Positions 17,759-25,727 of a stretch of DNA of 64,000 bases are shown piece by piece. The DNA comes from RHKX01 sp963826475 (lineage in GTDB: Bacteria > Actinomycetota > Thermoleophilia > Solirubrobacterales > 70-9): positions 1,426,001-1,490,000 of the forward strand of contig CAWGXC010000003.1 of NCBI GenBank assembly GCA_963826475.1. Reading direction: 5' to 3'. Under the pieces are notes generated by a model, which was not told the origin of the DNA, did no database searches, and worked only from the letters and a program-made list of their open reading frames with translations. Each line of letters starts with the position of its first letter. Positions within the stretch are counted from its first letter, which is position 1. The translations under genes were made by a program, and so were the position numbers.

Positions 17759-18402
17759 GGCAGCGGCCCGAACGCCGTCCTGAAAACATCGTTGATCCTG
17801 GCGACGATCGCGCCTCGCCCATTCGGCCCCGCGTCGAAGAGGCCGAAGACCGGGTCGAGTCCGGCTTGATGGGGCGCGATGGCAAGGTGGGGCAGAATCA
17901 ACATCAATAGCGCGAGGAAGGCCTCGGTGTCCGCCTCGGGGCGGAGTGAGCCGTTCGACTTGGCATCCGCGACCAGCGGAGCCAGCACCTCGACGTAGTG
18001 GCGGTTGACCTTCACCCGGACCGCCGTGCGGGTCGATTCCTCCGGCTCGAGGTTGACCGCAGCCGTCATCGCCCGGTCGACGGAGTGCTCGCCGAAGTAC
18101 TCGGTCCAGAAGCGCATCATGTTGCCGAGCGCGGCGAAGAAGTCGCCCTTCCAGTCAAGCCCCGAGATGTGCTCCTCCATCCGGGCGCGGATCCTGACGC
18201 TGGCGAGCTCGGCGAGGTGGGCGTACAGGTCGGCCTTGTCCTCGAAGTACTGGAAGAGGCTGCCCTTGGCGATCCCCGCCTCGCGGACGATGGTGTTGAG
18301 GCTGCCGCCTGAGAACCCGCGCGCGGCGAATTCGGCCTCGGCGGCGGCGAGGACCGCTCGGCGGCGGGCTTCCGGCAATCGCTCCCAGGTCGCGGTCGGC
18401 AA
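17755..18402 (-). CDS. TetR-family transcriptional regulator
   Basis: A 215-residue repressor. The N-terminal helix-turn-helix reads FAARGFSGGSLNTIVREAGI then AKGSLFQYFEDKADLY, the standard TetR layout. The remaining helices form a ligand-binding domain, ligand unknown. It sits between the FAD oxidoreductase (two-base gap) and the cyclase (four-base overlap), so it is expressed from the promoter upstream of the DUF3556 gene. The pair of palindromes there (21607-21633) is the natural candidate operator, implying autoregulation; this link is inference. Confidence 0.93.
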   Translation of the reverse strand: MPTATWERLPEARRRAVLAAAEAEFAARGFSGGSLNTIVREAGIAKGSLFQYFEDKADLYAHLAELASVRIRARMEEHISGLDWKGDFFAALGNMMRFWTEYFGEHSVDRAMTAAVNLEPEESTRTAVRVKVNRHYVEVLAPLVADAKSNGSLRPEADTEAFLALLMLILPHLAIAPHQAGLDPVFGLFDAGPNGRGAIVARINDVFRTAFGPLP

Positions 18403-18404
18403 GG

Positions 18405-19829
18405 TCAGCCCCCGCCCCGCTCCAGGTACCCGAGGGCCGATCGCGCCGCGTTGTAGCCGTTCATCCCGTGGACCCCGGCGCCGGGAGGGGTCGCGGCGGA
18501 GCAGATGTAGACGCCGGGGATGCCGGTGGCGTAGGGGTCGATTGCGATGCGCGGGCGGAAGAGGACCTGAAGCGGCGTATTCGCTCCCGTGATGATGTCG
18601 CCGCCTACGTAGTTGGCGTTGTAGGCGGAGAGCTGGGCGGGCGAGCGGGTGGAGGCGCCGACGATCCGCTCGCGCAGCCCGGGAGCGAACCGCTCGATCG
18701 CGTCGAGCACGGCGCGCTCGCCGTCACCGTCGTAGCCGCTTGGGACGTGTGCGTAGGCCCAGACCGGGTGGACGTCGCCGGCCGAGCGGCTCGGATCGGC
18801 GAGGTACTGCTGAGAGACGAGGACGAACGGGCGCTCCGGCATCCGCCCGCGGTTGATCGCGCGCTCGGCGACGACGGTCTCCGCGAACGACCCGATCGCG
18901 TGGACGGTCCCCGCCCGGCGGCAAGCCTCGTTGGTCCACGGAACCCCGCCCTCGACGGCGAGGTCGACCTTGAACGCGGCCGGGCCGTGGCGGTAGCGGC
19001 GGTAAGCGCGAGCGACGTGGCCGGGCAGCCTCTCCCCCGCGATCTCGGCGAGTTCGGCCGGCGCGAGATCGAAGACGGTGACATCCGAACGGGGCAGCTC
19101 CGCGAGGGAGCGAACCCTCACGCCCGTCTCGATCCGGCCGCCGTACTCGCGCAGGACGGAGGCGAGGGCGTCGGTGATCGAGCGCGAGCCTCCCCGGGCG
19201 ACCGCCCAGCCGAACCTGTGGCAGGCGGTCGTCAGCGCCATCCCGACCGACGAGCTCATCGGCCGGCTCAGCGGGCTGAACGCGTGAGCGGCGACGCCGC
19301 CGAAGAGCGCCTTTGCATGGGGCCCGCGCCAGATTCGCGTCAGGAGCGTGGCGGGCATGGCCGCCGGGATGCCGAAGCGAGCGAGTCGCAGCGGGTGTCG
19401 CGGCACGTGCAACACGGGCCGAAAGATGTCGTCGGACAGGCCGGCGAAGCCGGCTGCCGGGCGGGCGAAGAGGCGCCGCCAAGCCGCGCCGTCATCACCC
19501 AGGCCCTCCGCCGTCTGATCGATCGAGCGCAGCAGCACCCCGGCGCTGCCATCCTCGAGCGGGTGAGCGAGGTCGACCTCCGGCCACAGCCATTCGAGAC
19601 CATGCCGATCGAGCTCCAGGGAGTTGAGGAACGGGGAGCCGACCGCCATCGGATGCACGGCCGAGCAGTGGTCGTGCAGGACCCCCGGGACGGTCAGCTC
19701 GCTCGTTCTCGTCCCTCCGCCGATCGACTCGGCGGCCTCGAGCACGGTGACCTCGACCCCCTCGCGGGCCAGCGCGACCGCGGACGACAGCCCGTTGGGA
19801 CCCGCGCCCACGACGATCGCCGTGCTCAT
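18405..19829 (-). CDS. FAD-dependent oxidoreductase, phytoene desaturase/CrtI-like
   Basis: A 474-residue flavoprotein of the phytoene-dehydrogenase/PYROXD2 group. The dinucleotide-binding motif is VVGAGPNGLSSAVALAREG at the N-terminus, followed by VLEAAESIGGGTRT. The C-terminal FAD motif is GVYICSAATPPGAGVHGMNGYNAA. The ATG at 19829 overlaps the upstream stop (ATGA) and is clearly correct; the frame extends further only into overlapping sequence. No other carotenoid gene is nearby, so it should not be named crtI. It may act on a lipid or hydrophobic substrate together with the DUF3556 membrane protein. Confidence 0.9.
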   Translation of the reverse strand: MSTAIVVGAGPNGLSSAVALAREGVEVTVLEAAESIGGGTRTSELTVPGVLHDHCSAVHPMAVGSPFLNSLELDRHGLEWLWPEVDLAHPLEDGSAGVLLRSIDQTAEGLGDDGAAWRRLFARPAAGFAGLSDDIFRPVLHVPRHPLRLARFGIPAAMPATLLTRIWRGPHAKALFGGVAAHAFSPLSRPMSSSVGMALTTACHRFGWAVARGGSRSITDALASVLREYGGRIETGVRVRSLAELPRSDVTVFDLAPAELAEIAGERLPGHVARAYRRYRHGPAAFKVDLAVEGGVPWTNEACRRAGTVHAIGSFAETVVAERAINRGRMPERPFVLVSQQYLADPSRSAGDVHPVWAYAHVPSGYDGDGERAVLDAIERFAPGLRERIVGASTRSPAQLSAYNANYVGGDIITGANTPLQVLFRPRIAIDPYATGIPGVYICSAATPPGAGVHGMNGYNAARSALGYLERGGG

Positions 19830-21583
19830 GCGGGGGAGCCGGCCTCCGGGCCGGCCACACGGCCCTTCGTCACTTGGACCGGGAACTCCCACGACTCATC
19901 CAGCCACGGCAGCCGTTCAACCATGTCGGCGATCTCGACGAAACCCTCCTCGATCAGACCCTCCGCGGCGTCGAAGATCCGGTACCGCTGACGCTGCACG
20001 TGAGCGGGTTGGGACTCCAGCGTGATCACGCGCACCTCCCCCGCCTCGAATCGGCACCGCTCCTGGACCGCGGCGAGCAACTGCTCGTTGTGGAGATGAC
20101 CGTCGCCGAAGTTCCAGCCGTTGACGACGCCCGAGATCAGCTCCCCTTCGCGCACGTGGTAGGCCTCGACGTCATCGACCGCGCGCGGGAGCAGGCCGTT
20201 GATCGCGCGACCGTGGAGGTGCATCGAGCGAAAGGCCAACCCCTGCGCGAGCAGAAGCTCGGCCGTCTCGCCGTCGTAGACCGTGGTCAGCTGCTCGACG
20301 ACGATCGGCGCCGGCTTGTTGATCATGGCGTCGAGCTTCGCCTCCGCTCCGCTCTCCTTGCTGAAGAGCCACTGGCTCGCCGCCCAGTTGCCCGCGTAGT
20401 AACGCATGGACGGCAGGAACGAGATCAGATCCGGCCGCAGGTTGCCGAGGATCGGGATCCCAACGCAGCAGGTCAGCAGGAACGCGATCAACAGCGGGTC
20501 GTCAAGCGTCGAGAGGGGCACGTCCCCGTAGTGACCGAAGAGGAACAGGAGCCCGAAGATCATGAAGAGGTTCCACTCCAACGGCACGGCGAGGGGAATG
20601 GTCGAGGTGATGTGGATATGGAAGATGATCATTCCGATCATCGCCGCGATCCCGAGCGGCCCCCTGCTCGTGAGCAGCAGCAGGATCGGCAGGGCGAACT
20701 CGATCGCCGTCCCCGAGTGGGCCGCGAACTCGGCGACCTTCGAGGGCCGCATGTCCTCGGGATGCTTGCGCCAGAGCTTCGCCTTCGCCCTCCGCGACTT
20801 GTTCCATGGCGTGTTGGAGATCATCACCGCGACGACGAACGGGAAGTGCCGATTGAGCTTCGACGAAGCCGCCCCTAGCCAGATGCAGACGAACACGACC
20901 TGCGAGGCGACGACCAGGTTCGAGATCGGGAACAGGAAGGCGACCAGCAGCGGCCCGTAGACCTCGGGCCGCGACGCCAGGAAGGAAACCTTGTCGCGGA
21001 GCCCGAGCAGCCCGAGCACGACGAGCAGAACCCCGATGGCCACTGGGTCGAGCCGGCCTGCTGCCGTGCCGGCGACGGCCTCGCCGTCGGAGACGAGGAG
21101 GTAGACGGCGCTCGCGAGCACCCCCGCATAGAGGGCGACGTCGAGGGGTGAGCGCGTGGTGCCGCTCGTGCCAGGGACGCGGTCGGGCCACGGAGGCAGG
21201 CGCACGGTGCCGGGTCGCAGCCAATAGAGGATCCCGCCGATCGGCGGGATGAAGCGAAACGTGAGCGGCATCGAGCCGCAGCCGAGGCCGATGATCTCCC
21301 ACAGCAACAGCCAGACGGCGATCTTCTCGAAGACGATGGGCTCCGTCCACCAATCGCCGAAGTCGCCGAGCCCCCCGATGCCCGGTGTGGTCGCCGAGAT
21401 CAGCAGGAAACCGCCGAACGAGAAGAGGACGAGCTTGAGGATGTAGAGCAGGTACACGGCATACGGTGTGCCGAAGCCGTTGATGCCCCAGTCCTGTGCA
21501 AGCGGCTTGATCCGAGACAGGTGCGGCTCGTCCTTCCACTGCTCGACGTCCACCGGCGGCGGTGACGGCGCGATGAATCCCAT
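19826..21583 (-). CDS. DUF3556 multi-pass membrane protein
   Basis: A 585-residue integral membrane protein with about nine or ten hydrophobic segments in residues 40-400 and a soluble C-terminal region of about 180 residues. It matches the actinobacterial DUF3556 family as I recall it (MGFIAPSPPPVDVEQWKDEPH at the start, FHIHITSTIPLAVPLEWNLF in the membrane part). The family has conserved histidines in the membrane region, here in IIFHIHIT, and no established function. It is the first gene of the operon with the CrtI-like flavoprotein, TetR and cyclase. An oxidation or transport role for hydrophobic compounds is only a guess. Confidence 0.85.
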   Translation of the reverse strand: MGFIAPSPPPVDVEQWKDEPHLSRIKPLAQDWGINGFGTPYAVYLLYILKLVLFSFGGFLLISATTPGIGGLGDFGDWWTEPIVFEKIAVWLLLWEIIGLGCGSMPLTFRFIPPIGGILYWLRPGTVRLPPWPDRVPGTSGTTRSPLDVALYAGVLASAVYLLVSDGEAVAGTAAGRLDPVAIGVLLVVLGLLGLRDKVSFLASRPEVYGPLLVAFLFPISNLVVASQVVFVCIWLGAASSKLNRHFPFVVAVMISNTPWNKSRRAKAKLWRKHPEDMRPSKVAEFAAHSGTAIEFALPILLLLTSRGPLGIAAMIGMIIFHIHITSTIPLAVPLEWNLFMIFGLLFLFGHYGDVPLSTLDDPLLIAFLLTCCVGIPILGNLRPDLISFLPSMRYYAGNWAASQWLFSKESGAEAKLDAMINKPAPIVVEQLTTVYDGETAELLLAQGLAFRSMHLHGRAINGLLPRAVDDVEAYHVREGELISGVVNGWNFGDGHLHNEQLLAAVQERCRFEAGEVRVITLESQPAHVQRQRYRIFDAAEGLIEEGFVEIADMVERLPWLDESWEFPVQVTKGRVAGPEAGSPA

Positions 21584-21606
21584 CCGCTGTGAACCTCCCT
21601 ACGCGT

Positions 21607-21633
21607 TGACCGCGGTCATATGACCACTGGTCA
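21607..21633. promoter_or_regulatory. Two tandem palindromes, candidate TetR operator
   Basis: TGACCGCGGTCA (21607-21618) and TGACCACTGGTCA (21621-21633) are both perfect dyads with the same half-sites TGACC/GGTCA, and the junction GTCATATGAC is a third dyad. They lie 24-50 bases upstream of the DUF3556 start, in a 52-base gap. This is the expected kind of site for the TetR protein encoded two genes downstream. Confidence 0.65.
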
Positions 21634-21635
21634 CA

Positions 21636-22181
21636 TTATCGCGTCGGCGGCCGGCGCCGGACCATCCCCAGCCACCTTGGCTTGAAGCCGCGCCGCTCGT
21701 AGAGGCGCCGGGCGCCTTCGTTGTCCGGGATCAACCCGACCATCAGCTCCTCGATGCCGAGGCGCTCGAGCTCGGCGTCGACCGCGTCGAGCAGGCGCGT
21801 GCCCACTCCTGCACCCCTGCTCCGCTCGGCGACGATCAGGGTCTCGAGCTCGGCGACGATCCCGGGCACCTGCCAGGAATCCCGGAGCTCGGGCCCTGCC
21901 TCCATCACGCGCACCAGCGCGTAACCGACGACGCCCGACTCGTCGCGGGCGAGCAGCAGAGGCGAGCGCGGGTCCGACAGCCATTCGCGATAGGAGGATG
22001 ACCGCACCGCCCACGATGAGTCGTCGTCGGCGTAGGGACCGAGCTGGGCAGCAACGCGGGCGTGGTGGTGGTGAAGCTCGAGCCAGAGCTCACGCAGGGC
22101 GGGGACGTCCTCGACCTCCCCGTTCTCGATCGAGACTGGCTGGGGGCGCGATGAACTCATGCTGAGGTGGGATGGTGACAT
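21636..22181 (-). CDS. GNAT-family N-acetyltransferase
   Basis: A 181-residue acetyltransferase. The acetyl-CoA binding region is LETLIVAERSRGAGVGTRLLDAV (R/Q-x-x-G-x-G/A), and the C-terminal NEGARRLYERRGFKP is the usual last GNAT motif. Acceptor is unknown. Two ATG codons compete: 22181, with GAGG five bases upstream, and 22160 (MSSSRPQPV). The first lies inside a strong hairpin (22164-22189). Its stop touches the operator of the next operon. It follows the cupredoxin gene with a short gap. Confidence 0.88.
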   Translation of the reverse strand: MSPSHLSMSSSRPQPVSIENGEVEDVPALRELWLELHHHHARVAAQLGPYADDDSSWAVRSSSYREWLSDPRSPLLLARDESGVVGYALVRVMEAGPELRDSWQVPGIVAELETLIVAERSRGAGVGTRLLDAVDAELERLGIEELMVGLIPDNEGARRLYERRGFKPRWLGMVRRRPPTR

Positions 22182-22189
22182 CCCGCCTC
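22164..22189 (-). terminator. Hairpin with tetraloop after the cupredoxin gene
   Basis: GAGGTGGGATG (22164-22174) and CATCCCGCCTC (22179-22189) form an 11-bp stem with one mismatch around GTGA (TCAC on the transcribed strand). It lies 14 bases past the cupredoxin stop and covers the first possible start of the GNAT gene. No U-tract, so termination or translational masking are both possible. Confidence 0.4.
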
Positions 22190-22202
22190 GAGCCTACGCC
22201 GC

Positions 22203-22661
22203 CTACTTGACCGTGATGGTCCCTTCCATCCCCGCCTCGCGATGGCCAGGTATGTCGCAATAGAAGGTGTAGGTACCCGGCTTCAGATCCGCCACGGTCG
22301 TCGCGCTTGAGCCGGTGATCGTCTCGATCTCCGCCACGTTGCTGCCGCCGGCGTCATCGACGTAGACGTTGTGACCGGTCGGCGACTCGTTGTCGAACTT
22401 GATGGTGTCGGAGCCGGCGGTGGTCGTCAGGGCGGTCTTCGTGAACGCCAGGGCGCCGCTCGGGTCAGCGGAGATATCGATGGTGGCGTCGCCGCCGTCG
22501 CCGGTCGCCGCGGGTGTCTCGGCGTCCTCGTCGGCTGAACCGGAGGCGGCGCTCGCGGCAGTCGTGCTGGAGGAGTCGTCGCTTCCACCGCAGGCTGCGA
22601 AGGCGAAGCTGGCGAGAGCCAGGAGGGCGAGGGACACCAGAAGTCGCTTGAGCAAGGTCAT
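22203..22661 (-). CDS. Plastocyanin/azurin-like cupredoxin lipoprotein
   Basis: A 152-residue exported copper protein. The signal peptide ends in a lipobox (LASFAFAACGG), so it should be lipid-anchored. A Ser/Ala/Asp-rich linker of about 35 residues follows, then a cupredoxin fold. Copper ligands are visible: His in TGHNVYVD, and Cys-His-Met in FYCDIPGHREAGM. The family carries electrons, or binds copper, at the cell surface. It is divergent from the ABC exporter; the shared upstream region has copy 2 of the 26-bp motif. Confidence 0.92.
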   Translation of the reverse strand: MTLLKRLLVSLALLALASFAFAACGGSDDSSSTTAASAASGSADEDAETPAATGDGGDATIDISADPSGALAFTKTALTTTAGSDTIKFDNESPTGHNVYVDDAGGSNVAEIETITGSSATTVADLKPGTYTFYCDIPGHREAGMEGTITVK

Positions 22662-22715
22662 TCCTTGGGATGAGGGGACGGCTTGCAGGCAGGATTCATC
22701 GAGCTGGGTCGCGGA

Positions 22716-22741
22716 TTCAATTGGACTTTGGTCGTAGGACC
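22716..22741 (+). promoter_or_regulatory. Conserved 26-bp motif, copy 2
   Basis: TTCAATT then GGACTTTGGTCGTAGGACC on the plus strand; 23 of 26 positions equal the site at 12411-12436 on the minus strand. It lies between the divergent cupredoxin (54 bases from its start) and ABC ATPase (21 bases from its start) genes. Confidence 0.5.
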
Positions 22742-22762
22742 ACCGACACTCGTCAACGAGAG

Positions 22763-23668
22763 GTGTCCGATTCCAACGCGATACGAACCCGGAGGCTGAC
22801 CAAGGACTTCGGTCGGGGTCACGGAGTCTTCGACCTCGACCTCGAAATCCAACGGGGGGAGATCTTCGGGTTCATCGGCCCCAACGGCGCAGGCAAGTCG
22901 ACCACGATGCGCCTGCTGCTCGATCTGAGCGCTCCCACCTCAGGGTCGGCCACGTTGCTGGGGCTTGACAGTCATCGCGACAGCCTCGAGATTCGGCGAC
23001 GGACGGGCTTCCTTCCGGGCGACTTCGAGCTGTACCCGAATCTCAGCGGCGGAGCCGTGCTCGCTTACCTCGCCGACCTGCGCGGCGGGGTCGACCGGAG
23101 GTTCTGTGACGATCTCGCGGATCGCTTCGGCGCCGACCTCCACAGGCCGGTCAGCGAGCTCTCCACGGGGAACCGCCAAAAGCTCGGGCTGATTCAGGCG
23201 CTGATGCACGAGCCGGAGCTTCTGATCCTCGACGAGCCGATCACCGGCCTGGATCCCTTGGTCCAGCAGAGCTTCCACGCATTGCTCATCGAGATCGCCG
23301 CCCAAGGACGAACCGTCTTCCTCTCGTCTCACACCCTGTCGGAGGTCGAACGGGTGGCCAACCGTGTGGCCGTCCTCAGGGAGGGACGGCTGGTTGTCGT
23401 GGACTCGCTCGAGAACCTCCACGCCATCGCCCTCCGCAGGCTCGAGATCGAGTTCGCGGGGGACTTGCCCGACATCGAATCGCTACGCGGGCTCCCGGGC
23501 GTCCGCGAGGCGAAGCTGGAGGGCTCGCACCTCGCGATCGCCTACGAGGGCTCGGCGGACCCGGTGGTCAAGGCGATCGCGACCCATGACGTGAGGTCCG
23601 TCCGCAGCCACGACGGCGAACTCGAGGAAGTCTTTCTGCGCTACTACCGCGAGCGTGAGGACGGATGA
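22763..23668 (+). CDS. ABC transporter ATP-binding protein
   Basis: A 301-residue ATPase of the ABC-2 (drug/Na+/antibiotic exporter) type. Walker A is GPNGAGKST, the signature is LSTGNRQKLG (variant of LSGGQ), Walker B is LLILDEPITGLDP, and the switch His is in SSHTLSEVE. About 90 residues follow the ATPase core, as is common in this subfamily. GTG start at 22763 (VSDSNAIRTRRLTKDFG). Its stop overlaps the permease start by four bases. Exported substrate unknown. Confidence 0.92.
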   Translation: MSDSNAIRTRRLTKDFGRGHGVFDLDLEIQRGEIFGFIGPNGAGKSTTMRLLLDLSAPTSGSATLLGLDSHRDSLEIRRRTGFLPGDFELYPNLSGGAVLAYLADLRGGVDRRFCDDLADRFGADLHRPVSELSTGNRQKLGLIQALMHEPELLILDEPITGLDPLVQQSFHALLIEIAAQGRTVFLSSHTLSEVERVANRVAVLREGRLVVVDSLENLHAIALRRLEIEFAGDLPDIESLRGLPGVREAKLEGSHLAIAYEGSADPVVKAIATHDVRSVRSHDGELEEVFLRYYREREDG

Positions 23669-24447
23669 GCGCACCGACCTTCCGAATGGCCCTGCGGCAG
23701 CGGTTCCGCTCAACCACCGCGGCGGCGATCGGGATGGGCCTGGTGATCCTGATGGTCGGGGCCTTGTTTCCGGCGGTCGGCGATTCGATCGGCAAGCTCG
23801 ATCTCCCCAAGGGCGTCTCCCAGCTACTTGGTGGTGCCGACTACGGGACGCTCGCGGGATGGATGCGCAGCGAGATTGGTGCGATCTACGGACCGCTCGT
23901 GATCGCCGCAGTTGCGATCACCGCGGCTGCCGGCTCCACTGCGGGCGAGGAGGAGGAGGGGATCCTCGGGCTGATCCTGGCGCACCCGATCGGCCGCTCC
24001 GACCTGATTCTCGCCAAGGCGGCTGCGGTCGCGGTCAGCGTGCTGCTCGTGGCCGTCGCCACCTGGGTCGGCCTGCTCGCCGGGGTTGCCGTTGGCGGCG
24101 GCGGGGTCGCCGCCGGTGACCTCGGCGCGCTTGCGATCCACCTCGCCTTCTTCGGCTTCACCGCGGGCGCGCTGTCGCTGGCCATCGCGGGAGTGACCGG
24201 CAGGAGGGCGGTCGCCGCGGGCGGAGCAGCGGCGCTCTTCATCCTCGGCTTTCTGATCAACGGGTTCGCGCCGCTCGTCGACGGGCTGACTTGGCTGAAG
24301 TACCTCTCGCCGTTCCACTACTACGCCGGCCATGATCCGATCGGCAACGGCATCGATCCGACGGACCTCGTCGTGCTCGGTAGCGCGGCCCTGGCCCTGA
24401 CCGCCGTCGCGGTCATCGGCTTCAGGCTCCGCGACCTGCGCGGCTGA
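23665..24447 (+). CDS. ABC-2 type transporter permease
   Basis: A 260-residue membrane protein with about six hydrophobic segments (for example AAAIGMGLVILMVGALFPAV, LVIAAVAITAAAGSTAG and the final ALALTAVAVIGFRLRDL). The motif AGEEEEGILGLILAHPIGR in the first cytoplasmic loop is typical of ABC-2 permeases that pair with the ATPase family upstream. The overlap with that gene shows the two form one exporter. Tail to tail with arsJ after 26 bases. Confidence 0.88.
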   Translation: MSAPTFRMALRQRFRSTTAAAIGMGLVILMVGALFPAVGDSIGKLDLPKGVSQLLGGADYGTLAGWMRSEIGAIYGPLVIAAVAITAAAGSTAGEEEEGILGLILAHPIGRSDLILAKAAAVAVSVLLVAVATWVGLLAGVAVGGGGVAAGDLGALAIHLAFFGFTAGALSLAIAGVTGRRAVAAGGAAALFILGFLINGFAPLVDGLTWLKYLSPFHYYAGHDPIGNGIDPTDLVVLGSAALALTAVAVIGFRLRDLRG

Positions 24448-24473
24448 TCGCGTGACGCCGGCGCACTTGGCCG

Positions 24474-25727
24474 TCAGGTAGATGGCGACACGTTCGGTCG
24501 CACGGCCGAACGGGCCGGCAGGAACGTCGAGATCACGGCCGCGGCGAGCACGAACGCAGCGGACACCCAGAGGCAGCCGACCAGCCCCGACCACTGGTAG
24601 AGCAGCCCGGAGAGCACGGTTCCGAGCAGTCGCCCCCCGGCGTTCGCCATGTAATAGAAGCCGACGTTCATCGCGACGCGGTCGCTGCGAGCGTAGGAGA
24701 GGATCAGGTACGAGTGGACGGCCGAGTTGAGCGCGAAGGTGACGCCGAATGCGATCAGGCCCACGACCAGGACCGTCGCCGGATCAAGGCCGGCGCCGAG
24801 CGCGACGGCGATCACCGCGGGAAAGGCCGCGAGCACGAAGGCGAGCCGCGTCGCCGTCGCCCCGTCGGGCTCGCCGCTCTCGAGCACGGTCCGGCGGCGC
24901 AGCAGTCGAGGTGCCGAAGCCTGAACCGCGCCGTAGCCGATCACCCAGATCGCCAGGAACCCTCCCACCTCCCAGAAGCTCCAGCCGAGAACGCTCCGCA
25001 GATAGACCGGCAGGCCGACGACGAACCAGACGTCGCGAGAGGCGAAGAGGAAGATCCTCGCCGCCGCCAGAAGATTGACCGCTCGGTCATTGGAGAACAT
25101 CTGACGGAACCTCGCCTCGGCATCGGTTCGGCCGAGCCCCCCATGCATGAGGGCGGCCGTGGTGCCGAGCGTGATCAAGACCATCACGGCGAGCGCCAGC
25201 ATCGCCGCCTGAAAGCCGATCAACGTCAGCAGCAGGCCGCCGAGGAAGAAGCCGACCCCCTTGAGGGCGTTCTTCGAGCCCGTCAGGATCGCCACCCACC
25301 TGTAGAGCGACGACTCAGAGCCCTCCGGCACGACGAGCTTGACCGCGCTCTTGGAGCTCATCTTCGTCAGGTCCTTGGCGATGCCCGACAGGGCCTGCGC
25401 CGCCATCACGTAGGGGACGACGAGCCAGGCGTCGGGAGCGAGCCCGAGCATCCCGAGCGCAACGATCTGGACGCCAAGGCCCAGGAAAAGCGTCGTCTTG
25501 AGGCCCAGTCGGGCGGCGAGCCAACCGCCCACGAGGTTGGTGACGATGCCGAAGACCTCGTAGAAGAGGAACAGCGAGGCGACCTCGAACGGGGAGTAGC
25601 CGAGCTCGTAGAAGTAGAAGAGCACGAGCATCCGGCTTGCGCCGTCGGCGAGCGTGTCGGCCCAATACGCCCCGGTGACGAGGACGTAGTTGCGCAGGTC
25701 GCCCTCGGCCGCGGCCGTCTCAGCCAT
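24474..25727 (-). CDS. arsJ: ArsJ organoarsenical efflux transporter (MFS)
   Basis: A 417-residue, 12-segment major-facilitator protein. The N-terminus NYVLVTGAYWADTLADGASRMLVLFYF and the SGIAKDLTKMSSKSAVKLVVP loop are what I recall for ArsJ, the exporter of 1-arseno-3-phosphoglycerate. Its start overlaps the end of the GAPDH gene by eight bases, exactly the gapdh-arsJ arrangement known for this arsenate-resistance route. Divergent from arsR across an AT-rich promoter. Confidence 0.92.
   Translation of the reverse strand: MAETAAAEGDLRNYVLVTGAYWADTLADGASRMLVLFYFYELGYSPFEVASLFLFYEVFGIVTNLVGGWLAARLGLKTTLFLGLGVQIVALGMLGLAPDAWLVVPYVMAAQALSGIAKDLTKMSSKSAVKLVVPEGSESSLYRWVAILTGSKNALKGVGFFLGGLLLTLIGFQAAMLALAVMVLITLGTTAALMHGGLGRTDAEARFRQMFSNDRAVNLLAAARIFLFASRDVWFVVGLPVYLRSVLGWSFWEVGGFLAIWVIGYGAVQASAPRLLRRRTVLESGEPDGATATRLAFVLAAFPAVIAVALGAGLDPATVLVVGLIAFGVTFALNSAVHSYLILSYARSDRVAMNVGFYYMANAGGRLLGTVLSGLLYQWSGLVGCLWVSAAFVLAAAVISTFLPARSAVRPNVSPST

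Noticed and set aside
18405..19829. Naming the FAD oxidoreductase crtI and inferring a carotenoid cluster
   Set aside because: No phytoene synthase or other carotenoid gene is in the window; only the broad family is supported.
18468..19991. A 507-codon open frame antisense to the CrtI-like gene
   Set aside because: Arg/Asp/Gly-rich shadow; the minus-strand gene has FAD motifs at both ends.
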